64,000 bases of DNA from Amycolatopsis sp. MtRt-6 (GCF_017308975.1 NZ_JADWPD010000001.1:535612-599611); one strand, 5' to 3'; shown: positions 25,771 through 34,337, numbered from the stretch's first letter. A program made the numbers and translations. The notes: generated by a model from the letters alone, not told the origin.

Positions 25771-26294
25771 TTCAGTTCGCCCTTGAGCAGGCTCATCAGG
25801 ATCATGTCGTGGCGGCGGCCGCCTTCGCCGACGAAGGCCTCGCGGTGCCGGCCGTCTTCGGAGAAGCCGACCTTCCGGTAGACGTGCCGGGCGCGCTCGT
25901 TTTCGGCGACCACCCAGAGCGTGATCATGTGCAGGCGCATGGTGTCGAAGCCGTAGCGGCACATCACGCGCATGGCGTCGGTGCCGTAACCGCCGTTGCG
26001 GTGTTCGGCGTCGCCGATGTAGATGTCCAGCTCGGCGTTGCCGATCTCGGGTATGGCGTCGCGCAGGTCGACGACGCCGATCAGCTTGCCGTCGGCCTTC
26101 GTCTCGATGCCGAGCACGACCAGTTCGTACTTGTTGACCGGGCGTTCCTCGCAGCGCTTGCGGATCTGGGCGCGCGAGCGCGGGTGGTCGTTGACCATCC
26201 AGCGGCCGACCTCGGGGTCGTGTACCCAGTCATAGATCAGGTCCGCTTCCTCCGGTTCGATGGCACGCAGCCGGACGAGTTCCCCCTCGAGCAT
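25767..26294 (-). CDS. GNAT acetyltransferase, RimJ/RimL type
   Basis: A 175-residue N-acetyltransferase. LVRLRAIEPEEADLIYDWVHDPEVGRWM is the family start. The acetyl-CoA loop appears as EHRNGGYGTDAMRVMCRYGF (residues Q/RxxGxG/A type), followed by NERARHVYRKVGFSEDGRHREAF. Acts on an amine of a protein or small molecule; target unknown. Three bases separate it from the flavin/deazaflavin reductase gene upstream, so both likely share a transcript. Confidence 0.88.
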   Translation of the reverse strand: MLEGELVRLRAIEPEEADLIYDWVHDPEVGRWMVNDHPRSRAQIRKRCEERPVNKYELVVLGIETKADGKLIGVVDLRDAIPEIGNAELDIYIGDAEHRNGGYGTDAMRVMCRYGFDTMRLHMITLWVVAENERARHVYRKVGFSEDGRHREAFVGEGGRRHDMILMSLLKGELK

Positions 26295-26297
26295 TCG

Positions 26298-26675
26298 CTA
26301 CTCCCGTTTCAACAGCAGAAAGTCGTTGACATCCAGCAAGCCGAGGACCTGCCGGATCGGGACCGGCATGGCCCGCCGTGCATCATCGTGCACGAGCTCG
26401 GCGCCGCGCACCTGGATATTTTTCCGCCGGGTCACCAGGGTGCAGCCGCCGGCGGCCAGCACGTTCCGCACCCAGTCGGCGCCGGGCCCGTAGGTCAGGG
26501 CGACGACGAAGCCGTCCTTCGTGCGGAACACGTTGACCGGCGTGCGGAACTCGCGGCCGGACTTCCGTCCCTTGTGGACGACCATGGCGAAGCCGGGCGC
26601 CCAGCCGGCGACGTGCCGGAGCACTTGGTTGGTCGCGACGCGGTTGAAGCGGGCGACCCGTTTGGAGAGCACCAT
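26298..26675 (-). CDS. Nitroreductase/quinone reductase family, F420-type (DDN-like)
   Basis: A 125-residue split-barrel protein of the deazaflavin-dependent nitroreductase (DUF385) family. GFAMVVHKGRKSGREFRTPVNVFRTKDGFVVALTYGPGADWVRNVLAAGGCTL contains the two typical blocks for F420 binding. Such enzymes reduce quinones or other acceptors with F420H2. The start at 26675 is the only Met that fits the family length. Confidence 0.88.
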   Translation of the reverse strand: MVLSKRVARFNRVATNQVLRHVAGWAPGFAMVVHKGRKSGREFRTPVNVFRTKDGFVVALTYGPGADWVRNVLAAGGCTLVTRRKNIQVRGAELVHDDARRAMPVPIRQVLGLLDVNDFLLLKRE

Positions 26676-26781
26676 GCGCTCATGATGGGCCCGCGGGGAC
26701 AAGAAATCAACACTCGATGAATTAATCGATCGGGTGACCCCGGCTCCCCGGCCGCACCGCGCCGATGGTGGGATAAGGCGC

Positions 26782-27432
26782 ATGTCGACCGAATGGCCGC
26801 TGCGCCAGGACCCGGAAGGGCCGGTCATCATCGCGCTGGCCCTGGTGAACGACCCCGACGCGCTGGGCTTCGTCGTCTTGGACGACGAGGACGACTGGTT
26901 CATCAGCGACGGCACCGAGCTGTCCGACGACGTGCAGGTCAACCGCGAGAGCTTCGGCAAGATGTCGCTGCGCGAAGCCGTCGAGCTGCTGCCGCAGCTG
27001 GGCGCGCTGGCGGACCTCCCGACCGGGATGGCCGCCGACTGGGACCCGGAGCGCCGCACGTGGCTGCTCTCGTCGGTGACCGGCTCCGACGACGAGGACG
27101 AGGACGTCCGGCTGCTGGCCCAGCGCCGCGCGGCCTGGGAGTACGAGGGCTCGCCGGACGACGAAGCCCAGATCAGCACCGGTCTCACCGAGATCCCGAC
27201 CGGCCCGCAGCAGCCGGTGCGCGCGGTTCGCCAGGTCGTCCGCGAGCAGGACGGCACCTGGCTGTTCGTCGGCTTCGAGGTCCCGGAGGCGGAGGACTTC
27301 GAGGTCGAGGGCCTGGAGCTGGAGCATGTGGCGAACCTGTACCCGGACGTGCGTTCGGTGTTGAAGGCCGCGCCCGGCCAGGTGTACGACCGCGCGACGC
27401 CGGACTCCGACTGGGAGCTCGTCGAGGGTTAA
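26782..27432 (+). CDS. Acidic protein of unknown function
   Basis: A 216-residue acidic protein with no signal peptide, membrane segment or motif that I recognise. It is rich in Asp/Glu (GSDDEDEDVRLLAQ) and ends GQVYDRATPDSDWELVEG. Good codon bias and an AAGGCG site before the ATG support expression. Its TAA stop shares bases with the stop of the convergent P450 gene. The regular alternation of hydrophobic and acidic residues suggests a compact alpha/beta fold. Confidence 0.75.
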   Translation: MSTEWPLRQDPEGPVIIALALVNDPDALGFVVLDDEDDWFISDGTELSDDVQVNRESFGKMSLREAVELLPQLGALADLPTGMAADWDPERRTWLLSSVTGSDDEDEDVRLLAQRRAAWEYEGSPDDEAQISTGLTEIPTGPQQPVRAVRQVVREQDGTWLFVGFEVPEAEDFEVEGLELEHVANLYPDVRSVLKAAPGQVYDRATPDSDWELVEG

Positions 27433-28628
27433 ACCTCGATCGGCAGGTGGAAGAGCCCGCGCGTGATCGGGCTCGGCCACCAGGTGAGTTCCTCCTCGGG
27501 GACCGTGAGCCGGGCTTTCGGCAGGCGGTGGAGCAGGGTTTCGAAAGCGACGTCGGCCTGCAGCCGGGCCAGGGCCGCGCCGATGCACAGGTGCGGCCCG
27601 GCGCCGAACGCGATGTGCCGCCGTTCGGTTCCGCGGTGTCCCGGCCGGAAGGCGCCGGCGTCGTCGAACGCCGCGGGATCCCGGTTGGCGGCCAGCACCG
27701 AGACGAGGACGGGGTCGCCGGGCCGCATGACCCGGCCGCCGATCTCGACGTCCTCGGTGGGGAATCGCCAGGTCGCGTTCTGCAGCGGCGCGTGCAGCCG
27801 GAGCGTCTCCTCGATGACGGCGGCGCGGTGCCGCGGGTCCTGACGTGCCTTCGCTGCTTCGTCCGGGTGCGTCAGCAGGGCGAGCGCGCCGGTCGCGATG
27901 AGCCCGACGGTCGTCTCGTGGCCGCCGATCAGGATGAGGAACGCCGTCGACGTCACCTCGTCCGCGGAGAGCGTGCCGGTGGCTTCCTGGGCGACGAGGT
28001 CGCTGATCAGGTCGGCGCCCCGCGTCGCGCGCTTGGCGTCGACGACCTCGGTGACCAGCCGTTCCAGCACGTCGGTGGCTTCGCGGACCTTGGCGCCGTC
28101 GGTGTCGTCGGCCGAGTCGATGACGAGCGACCATTCGTGCACGTCCTCGCGGTAGGACTCGGGCACACCGAGCAGGTCGCAGATGATCGCGATCGGCAGC
28201 GGGTAGGCGAGGTCGGTGACGAGATCGCCGTGGCCGCGTGCTTCGACGGCGTCGACGAGTTCGTCGGTCACCTGCTGGGCGCGCTCGCGCAGGTCCTGCA
28301 TCCGGCGCGGGCCGAACGCGCCGGCGCAGGCGCGTCGCAGCCGGGTGTGCTCGGGCGGATCGGCGTTGATCATGTGCGACGCGAGCGACGGCCGGTGGTC
28401 GAGCGGCAGGCCCATGCCCGAGCGCTGCCACTCTTCGTTGCCGGCGGCGGGGCTCTTGACCAGGGCGGGGTGGTTGAGCGCTGTCACGGCGTCGGCGTAC
28501 CGCGTGATCAGCCAGGCCCAGGTGCCGGTGGGAAAGGTGAGCCGGTGCGGCGGTCGTTCGCGCAGCCAGGCGTAGGCGGGTGAAGGGTCGCGGTCGAAGT
28601 CCGGACCGAACAGCGCGGGCTCTCCCAT
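27429..28628 (-). CDS. Cytochrome P450
   Basis: A 399-residue bacterial class I P450. Oxygen-binding helix motif GGHETT at 235-240, ExxR at 274-277, and heme loop FGAGPHLCIGAALAR with Cys348 as the iron ligand. No membrane anchor. It hydroxylates an unknown substrate with electrons from a ferredoxin; no ferredoxin gene is beside it. The ATG at 28628 fits the family start (MGEPALFGPDFDRDPSPAYAWL). Confidence 0.93.
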   Translation of the reverse strand: MGEPALFGPDFDRDPSPAYAWLRERPPHRLTFPTGTWAWLITRYADAVTALNHPALVKSPAAGNEEWQRSGMGLPLDHRPSLASHMINADPPEHTRLRRACAGAFGPRRMQDLRERAQQVTDELVDAVEARGHGDLVTDLAYPLPIAIICDLLGVPESYREDVHEWSLVIDSADDTDGAKVREATDVLERLVTEVVDAKRATRGADLISDLVAQEATGTLSADEVTSTAFLILIGGHETTVGLIATGALALLTHPDEAAKARQDPRHRAAVIEETLRLHAPLQNATWRFPTEDVEIGGRVMRPGDPVLVSVLAANRDPAAFDDAGAFRPGHRGTERRHIAFGAGPHLCIGAALARLQADVAFETLLHRLPKARLTVPEEELTWWPSPITRGLFHLPIEV

Positions 28629-28745
28629 GCGTTCACCCTGCCCGCCGGACTTTCTCCGCGACAAGTGTCCCGGCGCGGCTTCGCCCGTTCGTCCTTACAG
28701 TGAGAGCCGGCGACCGGCGCCGGTCAGGACAGCGAGGAGCACCTC

Positions 28746-29096
28746 ATGCCCAAGTACGCCGCGATCATCTACGCCACGGACATCGACCCGACCACGCCCG
28801 AGGCCACGGACATGATGAAGGACTACGACGAGTTCGGGGCGGGAGCGGCCGCGGTGATCAGAGGCGGCGCGGCCCTGTACCCGACGGCGACCGCGACGAC
28901 GGTCCGCGTCACCGGCGGCAAGGGCGGCGACATCGTCACCAGCGACGGCCCGTACGCGGAGACGAAGGAAGCCTTGACCGGCTTCTACCTGCTTGAATGC
29001 GCCGACCTCGACGAGGCGGTCAAGGTCGCGGCGCGCATCCCGGGCGCCTGGGACGGCGCGATCGAGGTCCGGCCGGTCGTCGACTTCGGCAAGTGA
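28746..29096 (+). CDS. YciI/DGPF family protein
   Basis: A 116-residue protein of the YCII (DGPF) family: KYAAIIYATDIDP at the start, the signature TSDGPYAETKEALTGFYLLECADLDEAV in the middle, and GAIEVRPV at the end. Its stop overlaps the start of the sigma factor gene (GTGA). ECF42-type sigma factors are known to be encoded beside DGPF proteins, which are often their targets. The exact role of the protein is unknown. Confidence 0.92.
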   Translation: MPKYAAIIYATDIDPTTPEATDMMKDYDEFGAGAAAVIRGGAALYPTATATTVRVTGGKGGDIVTSDGPYAETKEALTGFYLLECADLDEAVKVAARIPGAWDGAIEVRPVVDFGK

Positions 29097-30319
29097 CCGG
29101 CGCCGGGGACGCGGTCGCGCGGCTGGTCCGGGACGAGGGCACCGGGGTGCTGGCCACGCTGGTCCGCGTCACCGGCAGCGTCGACCTGGCCGAGGACGCG
29201 GTCCAGGACGCCGTCGTGCGCGCACTGGAGACGTGGCCGCGCGACGGCGTCCCCGCCAACCCCCGCGGCTGGCTGCTGGTCGCGGCCCGCCACCGCGCGG
29301 TGGACGTGGTCCGCCGCGAAGCCAAGCGGCAGGGCAAGGAGGCGGTGGCGATGCCGGCGGTCGACCCGCACCCGGACCCGGTTTCGGTCCGCGACGACCT
29401 GCTGCGGCTGGTCTTCACGTGCTGCCATCCGGCGTTGTCGCTGGAAGCCCAGGTGGCGCTGGCGCTCCGGACATTGGGCGGGTTGTCGACGGCGGAGGTC
29501 GCCCGGGCCTTGCTGGTCCCGGAAGCGACGATGGCGAAGCGGCTGACGCGCGCGAAGCAGAAGATCGCTCAGGCACGGATCCCGTACCGGGTGCCCGCGG
29601 CGGAGGAACTGCCCGCCCGCTTGGCCGGTGTCGCGTCGACGGTGTACCTGATCTTCAACGAGGGCTACACGGGCCGGTCTTCGTTGCTCGCCGAGGCCGT
29701 CCGCCTGGCGCGCTTGCTGGTTTCCTTGATGCCGGACGAGCCGACGGCGCTGGGCTTGCTGGCGTTGGTGCTGCTGCAGGACGCCCGCCGCCCGGCCCGT
29801 TTCGCGTCGGGCGCACCGGTACTGCTGTCCGCGCAGGACCGTTCGCTGTGGGACGCGGCGCTGATCAAGGAAGGCGTCGAGCTGGTGGGCCGCGGACTGC
29901 GCCGGACACCGACGACGCCGAACGCGTACGTGGTCCAGGCGGCTATCGCGGCTTGCCACGACCTGGCGCCGTCTTACGCCGAGACGAACTGGGACGCGGT
30001 GATTTCCTGGTACGACGTGCTGTTGTCGGTCCAGGACACACCGGTGGTCAGGTTGAACCGCGCGGCCGCGGTGGCGGAACGCGACGGGCCGGCCGCGGCA
30101 TTGGCGCTGGTGGACGCGTTGCCTGGCCTTGAGGATTATCCGTGGTGGCACGCGTCGCGGGCGGAGTTGTTGCACCGCCTGGGTTCCGCGTCGGCTTTTC
30201 CGGCGTTGGCCCGCGCGGAGGAGACCGGCTTGCCCGCTGCTCACGTGGCGCATTTGCGGGCGAGAATGGAAAACGAAAACCCCGGGCGGAATGCCCGGGG
30301 TTTCGATGAGAGCGGATGA
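29093..30319 (+). CDS. ECF RNA polymerase sigma factor, ECF42 type with C-terminal extension
   Basis: A 408-residue sigma factor. Region 2 is VTGSVDLAEDAVQDAVVRALETWPRDGVPANPRGWLLVAARHRAVDVVRRE, and region 4 contains LSTAEVARALLVPEATMAKRLTRAKQKI. From about residue 180 a long helical, TPR-like extension follows (STVYLIFNEGYTG, LNRAAAVAERDGPAAALAL), which replaces an anti-sigma factor in ECF42. The stop codon lies within attL, i.e. inside the former 3' end of tRNA-Gly, and the last 17 codons read through the tRNA's terminator hairpin. Confidence 0.92.
   Translation: MTGAGDAVARLVRDEGTGVLATLVRVTGSVDLAEDAVQDAVVRALETWPRDGVPANPRGWLLVAARHRAVDVVRREAKRQGKEAVAMPAVDPHPDPVSVRDDLLRLVFTCCHPALSLEAQVALALRTLGGLSTAEVARALLVPEATMAKRLTRAKQKIAQARIPYRVPAAEELPARLAGVASTVYLIFNEGYTGRSSLLAEAVRLARLLVSLMPDEPTALGLLALVLLQDARRPARFASGAPVLLSAQDRSLWDAALIKEGVELVGRGLRRTPTTPNAYVVQAAIAACHDLAPSYAETNWDAVISWYDVLLSVQDTPVVRLNRAAAVAERDGPAAALALVDALPGLEDYPWWHASRAELLHRLGSASAFPALARAEETGLPAAHVAHLRARMENENPGRNARGFDESG
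30277..30303 (-). terminator. Original terminator of tRNA-Gly, now separated from it
   Basis: AAACCCCGGGC-ggaat-GCCCGGGGTTT; on the minus strand it is followed by TCGTTTTC. It sits inside the coding end of the sigma factor gene. Before the element integrated it would have lain directly after the tRNA. Confidence 0.65.
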
Positions 30320-30351
30320 CGGGAATCGAACCCGCGTATTCAGCTTGGGAA
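30307..30351. repeat. attL: 45-bp direct repeat
   Basis: Identical to 35664-35708. It is a displaced copy of the tRNA-Gly 3' half, ending at the anticodon loop (GGGAA on this strand), where tyrosine integrases of this group usually cross over. It also contains the stop codon of the ECF sigma gene. Confidence 0.92.
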
Positions 30352-30437
30352 CCAGGGTGATCATGCCCGAAAGTGCCTCTGACCTGCGGAGGAAGTTGTC
30401 TCGCGGTACCCGCTGTTGACCTTGGTTGACCGGCCTG

Positions 30438-30455
30438 AATGGCACGCTAATGGCA
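30438..30455 (+). repeat. Integrase arm-type site, left
   Basis: AATGGCACGCTAATGGCA, itself two AATGGCA units 11 bases apart. The same 18 bases lie at the right end (35571-35588) in the same orientation. Paired short direct repeats near each att core are the usual arm-type sites of tyrosine integrases. Confidence 0.75.
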
Positions 30456-30481
30456 TGACCTGAGCCCCACCCAGACCTCCC

Positions 30482-30595
30482 CCATCACCCCGATACGAAG
30501 CCAGCACGCGGCCGGTGGTGCCGGGTCAAGGCACGCTTTCCCGCCTTGACGCGGTGCTACCGGCCGTTGTCATGATCCGGCTTCGGGGTGGTGGG
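30482..30595. repeat. 114-base long imperfect inverted repeat
   Basis: Outer arms CCATCACCCCG/CGGGGTGGTGG with GAAGCC/GGCTTC, and inner arms GGCCGGT..GTCAAGGC / GCCTTGAC..ACCGGCC, around loop ACGCTTTCCC. It lies directly after the stop of the 75-residue gene. It may be a terminator or a single-strand origin/transfer structure of the element. Confidence 0.65.
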
Positions 30596-30596
30596 T

Positions 30597-30824
30597 CTAC
30601 CGATCTGGGAGCCTGCGGCTGAGGGTGTACATGGCGTCGGTCAGGTCGGCTGCACCCTTGAGCGTGATCGAGTGGTCGTCCATGTCCTTGAGCTGGTGAA
30701 AGATCGCCAAGAGTGCCTCGGCGGTCGCCAGGCTGATCGGATCGGCCTGGCTCTTGCCCTGCTCGATGGCCTGGCGTGCTGCTGCGGCGTGAGCGTCTGC
30801 GGCAGAGCGGTCAGAGGTCGACAT
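30597..30824 (-). CDS. Small hypothetical protein of the element
   Basis: 75 residues, mostly helical and charged, with no signal or membrane segment (opens MSTSDRSAADAHAAAARQAIEQ). A weak GAAGG precedes the ATG. No family recognised. Its position next to attL and before the long hairpin suggests it belongs to the element. Confidence 0.5.
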   Translation of the reverse strand: MSTSDRSAADAHAAAARQAIEQGKSQADPISLATAEALLAIFHQLKDMDDHSITLKGAADLTDAMYTLSRRLPDR

Positions 30825-31139
30825 GCCTTCGACCCTGCCAGCGAGCGTGTCGGCGGTAACTAGGCCGATGAGCTGATCGCTGCCAGCGGCGGCGCGCTAT
30901 GCGATCGATCGATGCGGCGGGCCCACCCGGCGGCCGAAGCGGAGCGGCAGGCCGTCCGTGCCGCGAGCGGGTGGGCCGCGGTACGGCAGGTGACGTGCGC
31001 GCCGCCGCTGGCGGCGTGCCTTGATCCCATAGAGCCAAGTTCGGCAGCTCAGCGGGTAAGTGCAGGGTGAGACACAAGTCGGCGATAAATGTGACCTGGA
31101 TCACGAGTACGGCGTGGTGTCGAGGTTGAGGCCGCAGGG
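30825..31139. other. Intergenic stretch in the element
   Basis: 315 bases without a supported gene. A minus-strand frame through it has poor, Arg/Pro-rich composition and is rejected. It should hold the promoter of the methyltransferase gene (AT-richer around 31055-31110, with GATAAATGTGACC). Confidence 0.5.
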
Positions 31140-32216
31140 GTGGTCCAAGATGACTCGGTGACTGCCGTGACTCTTGAGCAACCAGCCGTGCCGGATTCGG
31201 TCTTGTCGCGCTTGGGGGACTTCCCGCGGCTACGCTACATGGGGTCGAAGTATCGGCTGGTGCCCCATTTGGCCGAGGTGTTTCGTGAGGTTGGCGGTCG
31301 TACGGCGCTGGACGCGTTCTCCGGCAGTGGTGTCGTGTCGTATCTCCTGAAGGCGATGGGCTTCGAGGTTACGTCGAACGATTTTCTGAACTTTCCGTCG
31401 ATCATCGCGCGCGCGACGGTGGTCAACCACACCGTCAAGCTGACGCGGGCCGAAGTGGACACCATCTGCGGGCCGCCAGCGGATGGCCGGCGGTTTATCC
31501 AGGAGACGTTCGACGGCTTGTACTTCACCGCGGAGGACCGTCTCTTTCTGGACTCCGCGTGGTCGCACATCGACAGTCTGCCGGGTCACAAGCGGGCGAT
31601 CGCGATCTCAGCTCTGGTGCTAGCCGCCGCGCGCAAGCAGCCACGCGGGGTGTTCACCTTCACGGACTTACGTTATGACGACGGCCGCCGTGACTTGCGT
31701 CTGTCCCTAAAAGAGCATTTCCGGGAGCGAGTCGCCGAGTACAACAAGGTCGTATTCAACAGTAAGATGCCATGTCGGTCTCTGTGTGGAGATGTTGCTG
31801 ACATTGATCCGGCGGGCTTTGACTTGGTGTATCTTGATCCACCGTACGCGCCGCCGCGTGATGATAACGACTACATCAAGCGTTACCATTTCCTTGAGGG
31901 CCTGTCGGTGTACTGGCGCGGCCAGAAGATCATGCACGATACGCGGACGAAGAAGCTGGAGAAGCGGTATACCCCCTTTGCCTACAAGCATTCGATCACT
32001 GAGGCACTTCGGAACACATTCAAGAAATTTGCCGATTCAACGATTGTGCTTTCGTACTCATCGAACGCTGTTCCAGACGCTGAGACGATTCTTGGCTTGC
32101 TTGGCGAAGTGAAGAGTGACGTGGAGGTTCGCCCAATTAATCACAAATACTCGTTCGGTACGCACGCGGCCGCACAGCGTCGGGATGTTTCGGAGTATTT
32201 GTTCATAGGGCGGTGA
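31140..32216 (+). CDS. D12-class DNA adenine methyltransferase
   Basis: A 358-residue Dam-type N6-adenine methyltransferase. The start of the domain is LRYMGSKYRLVPHLAEVF, motif I is ALDAFSGSGVVSYLLKAMG (about 52-70), and catalytic motif IV is DPPY in YLDPPYAPP (about 231-234). Followed four bases later by a restriction endonuclease-like gene, so it is the modification half of a type II system. The recognition site cannot be told from sequence. Base composition drops toward the 3' end, marking foreign origin. Start uncertain (GTG 31140 or 31158). Confidence 0.9.
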   Translation: MVQDDSVTAVTLEQPAVPDSVLSRLGDFPRLRYMGSKYRLVPHLAEVFREVGGRTALDAFSGSGVVSYLLKAMGFEVTSNDFLNFPSIIARATVVNHTVKLTRAEVDTICGPPADGRRFIQETFDGLYFTAEDRLFLDSAWSHIDSLPGHKRAIAISALVLAAARKQPRGVFTFTDLRYDDGRRDLRLSLKEHFRERVAEYNKVVFNSKMPCRSLCGDVADIDPAGFDLVYLDPPYAPPRDDNDYIKRYHFLEGLSVYWRGQKIMHDTRTKKLEKRYTPFAYKHSITEALRNTFKKFADSTIVLSYSSNAVPDAETILGLLGEVKSDVEVRPINHKYSFGTHAAAQRRDVSEYLFIGR

Positions 32217-32219
32217 CCT

Positions 32220-33059
32220 ATGTCAGACATAATTAGCTTCGAGGACTATATCGCCTCCTTGCGGCCGCTTAGCGAGCACGCCGATCCCACCGTGGTGACC
32301 AAAGACGGCGAGAAGATCAAGGAGGCGGCAGAAAGTCTTGAGGGGTTGAATGAACTGACTGTCAGCTCGCTAGTACAATGGGTTTCTGAGCATCCGGATT
32401 GGGTGCCAGCGTTGGGGTTGGCTGTTGGCTTAACGCAGGAGCGCTTGAAGAACAATCTTGTCAACAAGTTTGGCACTGCGGGCTGGCAAACTTTGGCGCG
32501 TACACAGTCGGAGGACTTGATTAAGTACTTCGACTCGAAGTTCAATCTGATTAACCTATTGCATGACCAGTTATATGAGACTTACAGTTTCGGTGACGTG
32601 CTGGTGGCACGTGGTGGCACCCGACTGATCGCAAAACGCGCAGGGGTCTCGGGGCGTAAACTTGAGGACGAGATCGAAGCGATCGCCCGAGAGCTCGGAT
32701 TGGCCTGTGAGACCCGAACTCGTTTTAAAGGACGCAATAACCGTACTGCTCCATGTGACTTGGTCATTCCGAATGCTCAGAACGCTGAGATTGCGATCGC
32801 TGCGAAAGTGTTCGATTCAACAGGCTCCAAGCTCACTGATGCGGTGCGCGAGGTGGAGGACATGGGTAATGTCCGCAGGCCACATCAATTTATCATTGCG
32901 ATCATCGACGGAATCGGCTGGAAGAGCCGACGAGCCGATCTTCAGCGCATACACCAACTGTGGGTTGATAGGCAGATTGACGGAATGTATAGCTTGGCGT
33001 CGTTCGACGCGTTCCGCGAGCATCTAAGAAAGGCAGCGCGGCTGCGTGGCCTTATCTAA
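32220..33059 (+). CDS. Type II restriction endonuclease, possibly inactive
   Basis: A 279-residue protein paired with the methyltransferase. The C-terminal half looks like a PD-(D/E)xK nuclease: CD180LVIP, then EIAIAAKVFDSTGSKLTDAV, then FIIAIIDGIGWKSRRADLQRIHQLW. The normal (D/E)xK appears as A194-A-K196, i.e. the metal-binding Glu is Ala, a one-base change (GAG to GCG type). Thus it may be dead, or the family may use another acidic residue such as E190. Lower GC than the surroundings and rare codons (TTA, ATA) are frequent, which supports transfer. Confidence 0.75.
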   Translation: MSDIISFEDYIASLRPLSEHADPTVVTKDGEKIKEAAESLEGLNELTVSSLVQWVSEHPDWVPALGLAVGLTQERLKNNLVNKFGTAGWQTLARTQSEDLIKYFDSKFNLINLLHDQLYETYSFGDVLVARGGTRLIAKRAGVSGRKLEDEIEAIARELGLACETRTRFKGRNNRTAPCDLVIPNAQNAEIAIAAKVFDSTGSKLTDAVREVEDMGNVRRPHQFIIAIIDGIGWKSRRADLQRIHQLWVDRQIDGMYSLASFDAFREHLRKAARLRGLI

Positions 33060-33134
33060 TATCGGACGTTAAGAGCTTAACTGAACCTTCCGGGCAACTA
33101 CGAGAAGGCTAAGGACGAAGTGGGCGCCAGAGGG

Positions 33135-33805
33135 TCAGATGAAACTCTTCAAGTCTGCAAGCGCCTCAGTAATGGCGCTAGCCCCAACTGAGGCGAGTTG
33201 CGTGTGCTTGCCCGGCTTGTTGGCGTAGCCGACTGACTGGACGCCTGCTGCTTGGGCGGCCTCCATGTCGGAGAGTGAATCGCCGATAAATACGCACTCG
33301 CCTGGCGAAATTTCGAGCGCAGCCGTGGCCTGACATAGAAGATGAGGGCTCGGTTTCGGGAGGGAACGTCCGGTCCAGTCCGCGCGGATATGTAGTTGAT
33401 CGACGAGCGGAGGCTATAAAAATCGAGGTAGGTGCTGATCGCGGGGACTCCGTTGTTGCTAACGACTGCAAGTGGCCGGCCGGACTCGTGCCATGCCTCG
33501 ATCAGCTCATGCGCTCCATCTGTGGGAGCTGCACTGGAGATGGCCTCGACGTCATGGGCGGCGAAGGCGGCTTCGACGTAACGAGCTTCTTCCTCGCCTA
33601 GCGTGGCGGCGTAGCGGAAGACGTCGAACGGGTCGGCGCTCGTTGCGACGGCTTCCGGGAGGTCGGTGTGCCCGCCGTCGGCGAGTACGTCTCGAAGTTG
33701 GTTGGCGACCGTAGATGCGGGAATGCCTGCGAAGACGGAGCAGATCGGGCCGTCGAAGTCGAGCATCAGTGCGCGGGCGTGGACGAGTATTTCCTCGGCC
33801 GTCAT
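33135..33805 (-). pseudogene. HAD-family hydrolase with a frameshift
   Basis: Residues 1-125 read well (ALMLDFDGPICSVFAG is HAD motif I with the two Asp; LAVVSNNGVPAISTYLD is motif II). Near 33345-33365 the frame shifts by one base. In the new frame KPSPHLL...CVFIGDSLSDMEAAQAAG gives motifs III and IV. The total length is not a multiple of three. The ATG overlaps the stop of the regulator fragment (ATGA), so the pair was once an operon. Confidence 0.85.
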
Positions 33806-34333
33806 CGCTGGTAGTCCTTGGCGACGCTGTTCCACAGGCTGTCGAACCAGGTCTTTGCCTGGTTGACGTACTGCGAGCCGGTCGAGGTGTCGTCGTCGTT
33901 GATCGAGTGGTGGAAGAGGATCGCGTCTTTGCCTATGAGGTCGTAGATCGCCTGGGTCTCGCCGCCGAAGTTGATGACGTGCTCGCGGATCGGGTAGAAG
34001 CCGAAGAACGTCTCTTCGTTGTTGATCAGGTAGAGCTTGAACATCGGCGGTGCGGGGTGCACGCGGATCTGCGCGGTGGCCTTGTTGACTAGGCCAAGTT
34101 CGCCGAGTTCGGTCACCGAGTCGACTATGGCCAGGGTGTGACGCCGCATGATCTCTTCGGCGCGCTTTCGGAACAGCGGGCTGTCGGCGTGCTCGTCCAC
34201 GGTGACCGGAAGGGACCACGGTTGGGTTGGGTCCGGGACCAGCAGGCGGACAGTGATCGACTCTGGCCGGAGCCGGCCGATGCGGATCTTGTCGAGTGGC
34301 TCGGCGATGACTCCGTGCAGCGTTTCGCCGGAG
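33802..34333 (-). pseudogene. Regulator-like protein lacking its N-terminus
   Basis: A frame without a start codon: GETLHGVIAEPLDKIR...SITVRLLVPDP, then PPMFKLYLINNEETFFGFYPIREHVI and DDDTSTGSQYVNQAKTWFDSLW. This resembles the C-terminal effector domain of GntR- or XRE-type regulators that often precede a HAD hydrolase gene in actinomycete islands. The DNA-binding part is gone: the frame ends at a junction with the integrase fragment around 34335-34350. Confidence 0.65.
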
Positions 34334-34337
34334 AAAC

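Noticed and set aside
29990..30040. TTGTCGGTCC inside the sigma factor gene as a damage promoter
   Set aside because: The first box lacks the final TG and no TAnnnT follows at the right distance.
30307..30351. A second tRNA-Gly gene at the left end
   Set aside because: Only the 3' half matches; after GGGAA the sequence diverges, so it is attL and not a tRNA.
30811..31104. 97-residue minus-strand frame in the element
   Set aside because: Pro/Arg-rich, no ribosome site, no recognisable fold; treated as intergenic.
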